Notes under the pieces: generated by a model
What the model was told of the DNA's origin: nothing
What the model saw: only the letters and a program-made list of their open reading frames with translations
The model's database searches: none
Origin: Congeria kusceri
Lineage: Eukaryota; Mollusca; Bivalvia; Myida; Dreissenidae
Assembly (NCBI GenBank): GCA_027627225.1
Contig: CM051024.1
Coordinates: forward strand, 81,950,204-82,014,203
Reading direction: 5' to 3'
Length of the DNA stretch: 64,000 nt
Program-made: the position numbers and the translations under genes
In this document: positions 26,901-38,900 of the stretch, one piece after another
How positions within the stretch are numbered: position 1 is the stretch's first letter
How the letters are laid out: each line of letters begins with the position of its first letter

Positions 26901-29900
26901 GGACAAATTAGGGGATAAGTGGTCTGTCAAAAGTTAATAATATAGGTATGTACAGTTTTTTATTATTTTTGGGACATATGAACTAATTCCGGGACTGCGG
27001 GACGGGCACTGCATTTACGGGACAATCCCGGACAATCCGGGACATATGGCATGTATGGAAAGGTGGCATGTTGTTTCAAAGCACATGTGCAAATGAATGC
27101 AATAAAACCAATTAGCACATCGAAAACGCTTTAATCTCCTACTTCCCATGTAAGTGACTTGTGAACTGATAAAGGACCGTGGTAGTTATAATGGGACTAG
27201 CAATAACAACAAACTGTTGACTACCGAACAATAGGGTGATAGGTAGATTTTGACACATATCCTGTGTACTAGAGAAGCTAAGGTGACACAAAAACGCTAT
27301 ATCTTTAGGGACTGACATTGACAAATACTGTACAAAATATGCTTATTAAATTCAATTAATAAACGGGTAAGTATTCCAATACCTAAATATTATTCAAATA
27401 GTTGTCATTATTCGAATATTCGTTGCCATCCCTACAAAAAAGACATTAACACTATAATCCCAGTCTGATGGTTCTTGTCTATGAACTACATGTAGGCTTA
27501 AGTGATTCTGATTTTGATCCCTAATCAGGGAATTTTCTCCACAGACCCCCAAGTACTGGTACTTCCCAGGAAACTGACCCGAAAGAGTCTCAATAAGCAT
27601 CTGATTTTAGAAACCATCAAACTAAAGTAAATAAGTTTAAAAAATGTCTTTAAACTAAGCATGTTAATATTAGTCTAGTAACAAGTCCTGCTACATAAAG
27701 CTTACATTTGTTGTTGAAAGTATCTTTAAAGAGAAGCTGACTACAGCCGCTGTAACAGCAGACAGTTTCCAGACAGGAAGTGACATCACAGGCTCCTTGT
27801 CACTGAGTCCAATGTCTATAAATAGCAACACTGCAGACAGTGCGCCCAAAATGCAGCACCTGGAAGTGAAGTATGTGCTAGTTAAGCAGGGTATTTGTGA
27901 ATAATCGCCAATTTCATGTGTATTCTACATATATATGTCACAAAGACCATGAGAAAACAAACAGGTCTACAGCAAATCATATACATTATCAGCATGCAGT
28001 TCCAGTGACAGTAAAATTATTGCACATATACATCAAGTCCATTGTTAATACAGAGTAAGGTCTCGAATTAAAATTGTTTTATCAACACGTTACTACTGAG
28101 TAAGGTCTCAAATAAAAATTGTTTTATCAACATAGGCTTTAAAACTGCCTAAAACAATTCCCAAACTGACTCTAGACAAACATTATGACTTCACTCTGAC
28201 TCAGATGAATCTGATTGTTGTAATTACTAAATAAGTGAGTAGATAAAAACAGGCTAGTGCCAATAACAAAATATTCAATGTTAAAATTAATCTTAAAAAC
28301 GTGTACATAAATATGGTCAGTGACTCTACATTCTGAGATGTTATAGGCTAAAATTCAAGATTTATTTGTAAAAACTTTCACAGCTGTCACGTCTGTTAGT
28401 GCATGCTCATTTATAAGAAGATATGTGTTTTATATGTAGACGTTTCATGTAAGGAGATGTGTTTCAAAACATACTTACAAGGCGAGAAGCCATTTCTCAA
28501 GCTGTCTCGTTCTGACGTCAAGCTTTATAAACATGAACAGGACCATGGTGAGACTGATGCATGCTGGGATGTACACGAGGCTTCGGATAAAAGTGGCACC
28601 GACATTCGGATCATCTGACTCTGCGTACATCTGACAAACAAGAACAATGACCTCGTAAATACCGGAATATTCAATGCATGCAAAACCTATATGTCAAGGG
28701 CTTCTAGTTTATCATTTAATAATTATTTCAATATATGAGGTATTTTCTTTGGAAAACCGGGCTTAACGCATGTGCGTAAAGTGATGTCCCAAATTAACCT
28801 GTGCAGTCCGCACAGACTGATCCAGGATGACACTTTCTGCTTTTATGGTGTTTTCTGTTCCAAGGAAGTCTCTTCTAAACATTAATCCACAGTAGGCAGG
28901 AAATGCCATCCTGGATTAGCCTGTGCGGACTGCACAGGCTAATCCGGGATGATACTTTACGCACAAGCATTAAGCCCGGTTTTCCCACAACATGCCTCAT
29001 ATGTAAAGGAGAAAAGAGCCCGTACCAACACTTTTGTCAAGTTTGGTTGAAATTAGACAAATGTTAGTGTAGAATGAAATCTGAAATTTTAAATTTGTAT
29101 ATTTAAATGTGAAATTTCTATTCAGATTTTGTTTGTTGATACGAATATTTGAAAATACCGGTACATATATTTTAAAAACAAACAAGATTCTGTGTTTGAT
29201 AAACACACATGCCCCCGGTTGGTGCTGGGTAGCCCATTTTTTAGTCCAAATTAGGTCAAGGTCAAGGTCAAAGTGAGGTTGGGTGATATGGGTGGATTGG
29301 GAATGGTCATAAGTAACAACTGTGTAAATATCTTATTGTAGTAAGCGGTGTTGATGCTAGATGAAACGGTAAAATCTAGTTAACCAAGAAATGGTACTTT
29401 TGAATTATTATAAGTCCAAATTAGGTCAAGGTCAAAGTAAGGTTAAGTGATATGGATGGATAGGGAATGGTCATAAGCAACAACTGTATAAGTATCAAAG
29501 TGTTGTAGTAAGCGGTGTTGGTGCTAGATGAAACGGTAAAATCTACTTAAACTTAATCAAGATGCCGGGGGCATAAAAAACCTTGTAATTATTTACCAGA
29601 GTTGCCATTCTGACGGCTGGACACACTCCCACGACTACTGCACAGGTGGTCAGATGGCGAAGAGTTTTCATCTTATCGGTGAGGAGGACAAATGCCACCA
29701 ATATTACGCTGCAGACATCGCCCCACTGTAGCAGACTCAACCTACATGAGTACAATAGTACAGCCAATAATACTCTATTATACAATGCGAACTGCTTTTA
29801 TGCAGCAGTGGAAAAATCTCATATTTTCTTACTTTTAGTTTTCGTACTTGTCCGTTTTTTGACAAAATGATGGTTGCCATTTGACCATATAGGAATTATT

Positions 29901-32900
29901 TTGTAAATTCTGGCAAGACTTCACTCGTCCTTATACATTTTGGGACAAGCTGAGCAATATGGACAATTGATCTTGCCACACCTGTTTTAAGGAAACTTAA
30001 CCTCATCTGATGGTAAATGCTATTATAACAAGAGCATCGCCTACGGGTGCTGGACGCTCGACTCTCTCATATTTGATAGTACTCTAGGCTTTTGTTTATA
30101 GAATAAGTTTATCACTGTCATGAAATATTTTGAATTTCAAGTCAATACCTCTTATAGGTATTGAGAAATTTGACCTAAAGCAAACAATTCTAGGTTGATA
30201 AAAGGGCAATAACTCCACCAAAATCCTGTATATAGTTACCTCAACTTTTTTACAGAATGGGTTTATAATTGTGATCAAGTAGTTTGTGTTTCAAGTCAAT
30301 ACCTCTTACAGATATTGTGAAATTTGACCTAAAACAAAATGTCTAAGTTGAAAAAAGGGCAATTACTCAAGCAAAATCCTTGATAGAGTTACCCCCTTTT
30401 GTCGACAGAATAAGTTCATCACTGTGATCAAGTACTTTGGGTTTCAAGTCAATACCTCATATATGTATTCAGAAATTTGACCTAAAAGGAAAATTGTAAG
30501 TTGAAAATGGGATAATAACTCCAACAAAATCCTTGAAAGCAGGGTTTGACCTTAACTTTTGGGAAGTGGTGGACCACAGGACCGGCTACCTTCAAATTTC
30601 TTTATATTCACACTTCTAACAGTCGGATAACATTTATGGGTCTGTTTCATTCATTTCCGTGTGTATACAAAAACTTCCTGCGCAAATTTACACCCTGATT
30701 TTATTTTCTATGCGTTTCTTGTTATTTTCGGTGTATACATTACGTGTGTATGCGTCACATCTGGTCGTCCGCCACCAACACAAAGCAATACACACTTGAC
30801 AACTTACAGGGACAATGAAACAGATGGCTGCAAGATCAAAACGAGGACCCCAAAACTTGTGATGATGGCTCCCAGCTGTCGCATGAAGGTCTGGTACTCC
30901 TGGGGCATCTGCAGGGAACCAACCAACACTATACTCACTCCACTGACAATTACTCCTAGGTCTGAAATATGAAAGCAAGTGTCTTTAAATGGGGCACAAA
31001 TCTTTAGCATTTTTGTTGCAAGTTAAATAATAGCTATAAACAAGAAATATATGAGGCGCGTCCTTGGAACCCGAGATCATTGCATATGTGGCTAATCCAG
31101 ATCGACACTTTCCGCCTACAGTGGATTTATGTTTAGAAGACTTCCTTAAAACAGAAAATACCATCAAAGCTGACAGTGTCGTACTGGATTATCCTATGCG
31201 GACTGCCCAGGCTAATCCGGAAGGACACTTTACGCACATGCATTAAGCCCATGTTTCCCACGACACGCCTCATACTATACTGGGTGACTTATAATTTCGT
31301 CTGAAATGTGAAAGCGTGTGTCTCACACCCACTGGAGGAAATTAGTATGTAATAACTGGGCAATTTTGTTTTTAAGTAATACTATAACAGCAAACAAGAA
31401 ACTAGTTTATAGTTATTCTTCTTTTTGTCTAATTGTAATATGATTGTTTTGTTCACCCAAATCTGAAATAAGAAAGCAAGCATGTGAAAGCAGTGGAGGA
31501 AAAATCCGTAAAAAAGGCGCTCTTTGGTTTTAATTCCAACTATACAGAATGAAACAGTTTATACATGCAGGGCTCACTCTGACATTCACTGAAATTTTCC
31601 AATGGCAAAAAAATGAACATAAGACGAAAATTGGTAATACTTTGATGTCGTAAACTGAATCAAAGTAAAGAAAATACAAAGGAAAAAAACCACTGCCATA
31701 CAAACTCAGCTTAAATCAAATACAAAGAAGAAAACATGTTCATCTTGTAAAATTCAGACAAAGTACATGATCTCAGTTATGGTCAAAAACTATTCTGCAA
31801 AGTTTGAAATATGTGCAAAAGTGACTGTTTTCATAAAGGTTCTTAAAATCTGTTTCATTTAAAATTTATTTAGCAGCAGAAGATTTTTTTTCTAGTTAAG
31901 AATCAACAGATGCTTCTAAATTTTATCATATTCCAATAATAAAATTGTTGTTTCTGCAAAGAAAAGTGTATTAAAAATTTAACTTAAGTATCTCTAAAGT
32001 TAAGATCTTCCTTAGGAGCATTAAGGCAATGGGCCTAGGAGCCGCCCATTATACCCACCCAGGATGTCAGTGACACTTGGCTCCTCCCACAACACGTAGA
32101 CGCAGACGACACGCAGGATTGGATTGCTGTTGATCAGAATGGCCGCACACAGGGCCGCAATGTTGTAGACCACCTGAATAATAAAATGTTTTGCTGTTGT
32201 TATTATTGATTAATCACTCTGTAATTCACAAGTTTGTTTATATTAGTCTATAAAATCTTAAGCATTGACAGTATTAGAGCAAGATTCTGTGTTTGATAAA
32301 CACACATGCCCCCGGTTGGTGCTGGGTAGCCCATTTCTTAGTCCAAATTAGGTCAAGGTCAAAGTGAGGTTGGGTGATATGGGTGGATTGGGAACAGTCA
32401 TAAGTAAAAACTGAGTAAATATCCAAGTGTTGTAGTAAGTGGTGTAGGTGCTAGACGAAACGGTAAAATGTAGTTAACCAAGAAATTGGTTCAAGGTCAA
32501 GGTTAAAGAGAGGTTGAGTGATATGTGTGGATTGGGGATGGTCATAAGCAACAACTGTGTAAGTATCCAAGTGTTGTAGCAAGCGGTGTTGGTGCTAGAC
32601 GAAATGGTAAAATCTAATTAACCAAGAAACAGCCTATTTGAATTGTTCTAAGTGCAAATTAGGTCAAGGTCAAGGTGAGGTTGGGTGATATGGGTGGATT
32701 GGGAACAGTCATAAGTAACAAATGTGTAAATATCCAAGTGTTGTAGTAAGCGGTCTTGGTGCTAGACGAAACGGTAATTCTAGTTAACCAAGAAATGGCA
32801 CTTTTTAATGATTCTAAGTGCAAATTAGGTCAAGGTCAAGGTGAGGTTGGGTGATATGGGTGGATAGGGAATGGTCATAAGCAACAATTGACAAGTATCA

Positions 32901-35900
32901 AATTGTTGTAGTAAGCGGTGTTGGTGCTAGACAAAACGGTAAAATCTACTTAACATGGTCACGGACGGAAGGACGGACAGGACGATCACTATATGCCTCC
33001 TGCATCAAGATGCCGGGGGCATAAAATCAAAATATTTGTTATTTTCTTACAATTTTCATCTTAATTTCTTTGATATGTACAAGTTAATGAAAACCCCAGC
33101 TGCATTGACAGAAGTAATATTCTTCGTATGAAAGGCAGAATCTAAGGGCTATTGTTAACATTAGCAAAAGGTAACAACAAGTTCCTAAATTACTGAAAAT
33201 TAGCTAAAAAGGCAGGGGCTACATCTAAACTACTATACCTCATTCACTGATCTGTCAAGCTTTTCTTCAAGGGAAACAACTCTGACTAGAACCACTGCCA
33301 GTCCAAACAGAGTTACTGCCCTATACATGTTGAATGTGTCACCGATGGCAATGGAATTGTAAATGACAACAACCAAGACTTTCGTCAGGTGTAGAGCTGA
33401 ACAGAACGTGTATGACCAACTGCCTATCTTCCCAACAATTTGTAATCTGAAGATAAAAAAAAAATTTGATTCCAAAACTAAAATATAATTCGGTTCAACA
33501 TATCACAATGTAAAGAAAAATGTTGGTAATAAATAATGACTGAAATAAAATAATGACTGTAATACAATAAGTTTCAAAGAAAGTCATTGACAAAACATCA
33601 GTGTCATGTTGTAATTAAAATCATATTCATTATTATAAACAATACTCAATAATAAATCAGTTGCATTACAAATTCATAAAAAAATAGGTAAATGATAAAA
33701 GAAATAGTTGCACTACATGATCACAAAAATAAAAAAATATCGCCATTAGGTATATGTATCCATGTGTCATTCCCTCTTAGTTACTGAGTTGAAACCAAAG
33801 TTGCAATGACTTAGCCAATGTTCCAACCAAACTGCCTGAAGATTATTGGATACTAGTTGTAGTTATGAAAAAAGCACATGTCGTGGGGAAACCGGGCTAA
33901 ATGCAATTATGTAGTGTCGTCCCGAATCAGCCTGTGTGGATTGCACAGGCTAATCCGGGATGACACTACGCACGTGCATTAAGCCCGGTTTTCCCACGAC
34001 ATGCCTCATTTGTTTCACATTAGCCGTGCTGTATGACATATGCCAAGAAACCCAGTTGTCTAGACCTACCTGTGCAGTGTATAAAGGACGATGACTGCAG
34101 TCGTCACAAGGAATGTTTGAGTGTAGAGATTCGCATTGTAGAGCATCACTTCACATAGTGTGAACACTGAAACATTGTAGAGCATCACTTAACATAGTGT
34201 GAACACTGAAACATTGTAGAGCATCACTTCACATAGTGTGAACACTGAAACATTGTAGAGCATCACTTCACATAGTGTGAACACTGAAACATTGTAGAGC
34301 ATCACTTCACATAGTGTGAACACTGAAACATTGTAGAGCATCACTTCACATAGTGTGAACACTGAAACATTGTAGAGCATCACTTCACATAGTGTGAACA
34401 CTGAAACATTGTAGAGCATCACTTCACATAGTGTGAACACTGAAACATTGTAGAGCATCACTTCACATAGTGTGAACACTGAAACGAATGAAATAACAAT
34501 AGGCATAAGTTTAACAAGACAAAACAAGCTGAATGCAAATAAATCTTCTTTCCAATGTGATGCTTGATAGCATTTTACTTGATAGCACACGCAAGAAATA
34601 AAATGAAAATTGTGAGACAGTCATTAGAATTTTTGTTGGATTTGAAGATTTGAAAAGCCTTCAGGACTGTGAAATATCTCAATCTTAATTCTAGTCATTT
34701 CGGAATAATTATAATAAATATTAGCCATAGACTTCACACGCTGCTTTTTAATTACTGCTTAACTATCGGTAATACAACCACAATACTAAGCAGACTGAAT
34801 GTTTAACCCACAAGCATTTAAAGTCACTCTGGCAGTCTTAGCGAAAGTCCCAAGTCCAATACTGGCCACAATGTCCAGTGCTCTCTTAACTGGACACTCA
34901 GAAAACATAATTATATATTGCAAGTAGAATCCTGACAAGAAATTTGTACTACCCATGAGGGGTAGTGTTCTGGACCCGGTTGCTCAAAACTTTTAACCAA
35001 CCAATTAAGCTCAGGGCCTGTTAACTTTATATGTAAATAAAATTAATATTAGAAGCAACTTGTTCATCAAATCTGTTAGCATTATTACAGCATAACAATT
35101 TACATAGAATAAACTCACAGTTATTGTTATAACAATATTGTTATGTTTTATTTACATTAAAATATTAATCCAAAATTAAACGGCACAATTGGCCGTTAAA
35201 AGTTCTGAGCAACTCAACCCTGGTCACTTTTCTTAAAATTCGTACAGTTGATATGGCTTTGTACAGTCTTACTGCAGAGACTTCACTGGCAGTGGTAATA
35301 AATGAAGTAAACATACATTAATTTTGTGGAGAGTAAGTTGTAAAATACCTACAGGCTGATTCAATTGACAACAGGGTTGGAAGGATACGCTCTGGCCCGT
35401 AAGACGACATGTAGCCGCACAGAAAGCACAGTATGCAGTTCACCATCAACAGCACGTACAAAACCTGCATCTGGAGCCCAAATAGCATAATAAATCTGCA
35501 TACATTGTCAAGGCAAGACTAATGGAAATCAAACAACAAGTACAACTAGCTGTGTCACAGACACAGTTGCCCCCAGGACGCATGTTTGGACACAGACAAA
35601 GAGCCTGTCGCTAACACAAATTTTTGCCTACACAAATTTATTTTCACATAATTGTGTATACTATAGTGAAAGAAAAGACAAAGGGTCACAATTTTGCCAA
35701 AATTTCTCCTTTACGATCACCTACACTTTAAGGTTATTCAGTTGTGAAAGATTGAGCGAAATCAGCCCAGCAGTTAAAGATGAGTGGAGTCCACAAAATT
35801 TCGGAACATACGGAAGTAGGGACGGACTTACAGACGGACAAGTGCAATGCTTAATGCCTCCAACTGTGTGGGGGCATAAAAACTATTCAAGGCACGACTA

Positions 35901-38900
35901 ACAGAAGAGGACAACATGTACACAAACTTTTCAAGGCACGACTAACAGAAGAGGACAACATGTACACAAACTTTTCAAGGCACGACTAACAGAAGAGGAC
36001 AACATGTACACAAACTTTTAAAGGCACGACTAACAGAAAAGAGGACAACATGTACACAAACTTTTCAAGGCACGACTAACAGAAGAGGACAACATGTACA
36101 CAAACTTTTCAAGGCACGACTAACAGAAGAGGACAACATGTACACAAACTTTTCAAGGCACGACTAACAGAAGAGGACAACATGTACACAAACTTTTCAA
36201 GGCACGACTAACAGAAAAGAGGACAACATGTACACAAACTTTTCAAGGCACGACTAACAGAAGAGGACAACATGTACACAAACTTTTCAAGGCACGACTA
36301 ACAGAAGAGGACAACATGTACACAAACTTTTAAAGGCACGACTAACAGAAAAGAGGACAACATGTACACAAACTTTTCAAGGCACGACTAACAGAAGAGG
36401 ACAACATGTACACAAACTTTTCAAGGCACGACTAACAGAAGAGGACAACATGTACACAAACTTTTCAAGGCACGACTAACAGAAGAGGACAACATGTACA
36501 CAAACTTTTCAAGGCACGACTAACAGAAAAGAGGACAACATGTACACAAACTTTTAAAGGCACGACTAACAGAAGAGGACAACATGTACACAAACTTTTC
36601 AAGGCACGACTAACAGAAAAGAGGACAACATGTACACAAACTTTTAAAGGCACGACTAACAGAAGAGGACAACATGTACACAAACTTTTCAAGGCACGAC
36701 TAACAGAAGAGGACAACATGTACACAAACTTTTCAAGGCACGACTAACAGAAAAGAGGACAACATGTACACAAACTTTTCAAGGCACGACTAACAGAAAA
36801 GAGGACAACATGTACACAAACTTTTCAAGGCACGACTAACAGAAAAGAGGACAACATGTACACAAACTTTTAAAGGCACGACTAACAGAAGAGGACAACA
36901 TGTACACAAACTTTTCAAGGCACGACTAACAGAAGAGGACAACATGTACACAAACTTTTCAAGGCACGACTAACAGAAAAGAGGACAACATGTACACAAA
37001 CTTTTAAAGGCACGACTAACAGAAAAGAGGACAACATGTACACAAACTTTTCAAGGCACGACTAACAGAAAAGAGGACAACATGTACACAAACTTTTCAA
37101 GGCACGTCTAACAGAAAAGAGGACAACATGTACACAAACTTTTCAAGACATGACTTACAGAAAAGAGGACAGCATGTACACAAACTTTTCAAGTCATGAC
37201 TAACAGAAAAGAGGAAAAAATGTACACAAACTTTTTAAGCCCAGGGCTGGTATTCACAAAGCATGTTAAGTAATTTCTTAAATATTTTCACTTAAGTGCA
37301 AAATTTGAATGTATTATATTTCTTTACTTAATAAACAGACGCATATGGTGTTGATATTGCTCAATAACACTTTCATAATGATGCTATTTTAAAGTGTTAC
37401 TTAATGTTAGACTGTTTATGGAATTATACAGTTGAGAAAATTTCCAAATTTAAGGATAAGGATAAAATTTAACTTAAGATGCTTCGTCAATATCGCCCCT
37501 GACTAACAGAAAAGAGGACAACATGAACACAAACCTTTCAAGACACGACTAACAGAAAAGAGGAAAAAATGTACACAAACTTTTCAAGACATGACTAACA
37601 GAAAAGAGGACAAAATGTACACAAACTTTTCAAGACCTGACTAATAGAAAAAAAGCAACATGTACACAAACTTTTCAAGACACGACTAACAGAAAAGAGG
37701 CCAAAATGTACACAAACTTTTCAAGACACAACTAACAGAAAAGAGGACGACATGTACACAATTATTTAAAACCACAAAATGTTCTCATGCAATGTCAACT
37801 AGAAACTTTTTTAGAAAAGTGGGAAAAAGGCCTGTATTGCCTTATATGAATGACACAGATGGACAACTAAACAAGAGGGCCATGATGACCCAAAGCGCTC
37901 ACCTGAGAACTGGTACAGATGAAGACCATACTGTTGTGACAGGTTTGAAAATTAAGGTATCTGAACAATACACAGTGGGGGTAGGATCAATTTTGATTTA
38001 AAACATCGGTAAGTGCAATGGGCTAACTAAAGTATGAGTTGGGTAGTGGATGTGCTTTTTCTGAACAGTTTTGGAAAAGGAGTTGCAATGCGATAATTGT
38101 GATGGCTGTGCTATAAGGTAAAGTTTTGCTTTTTCTTTGATAATTTTCTTTCCAATGATGATAAATGATGTTAATGCAGGCTCTGAAGACATCAAAGTTG
38201 GAAATCAAATTTGATCAATGAATTGTTATGGTCATGCGCAAACTGTGTAAGTTTGGTCAACATTGAATCAAAAATCGTGTGTGCAAGCCAATCATTGATA
38301 ACTTGTCGATGTTTTTTTCCAAACACAAGGGGCAATAACCGATCATGCTTATATTCTACTTCACCAATAGTCTTACGTTCATAGACAAACTGTACACGAT
38401 TGGTGAAGATTGGATGAAAAATGAAGTCTCTATCCTGAATAATGTCCAGTTTTGCATATTCTTTTCACAAACAAAAGGCAATAACTCTGGTGTTTCTGGT
38501 CCAATCTTGCTTATATTCTACTTCACTTTTAATCTTATGGTCACAGACAAACTGTGCAAGATTGGTAAAGATTGGATCAAAAATGAAGTCTCTATCCTGT
38601 ATAATGTCCATTTTTGCATATTTTTTTCACAAACAAAGGGCAATAACTCAGGTGTTTCTGGTCCGATCTTGCTTATGTTCGTCTTCACCTGTAATCTCGT
38701 GGTAATAGACAAACTGTGCAAGATTGGATGAAAAATGTCTCTCTCTATCCTGAATACTGTCCATTTGTGTATATTTTTTAAATAAACAAATGGCAATAAC
38801 TCTGGTGTTTGAAATACGATCTGGCCCATTTTTGACGTGTGCTGAGATCTGATGGTCATACACAAACTGTGAAAGTTTGGTCCAATCTTGCTTATGTTCG

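Noticed and set aside
30661..30978. Plus-strand open frame overlapping exon 14
   Set aside because: It is antisense to a well-supported exon with matching splice sites.
34189..34590. 133-codon membrane-like open frame on the minus strand
   Set aside because: It is the intron 10 array read in the exon 11 frame; only the last unit is true exon.
35349..35352. Alternative exon 10 donor TAG|gtattt
   Set aside because: It would leave phase 2 and lead to TGA a few codons into exon 11, while CCT|gtaggt four nt upstream keeps the frame.
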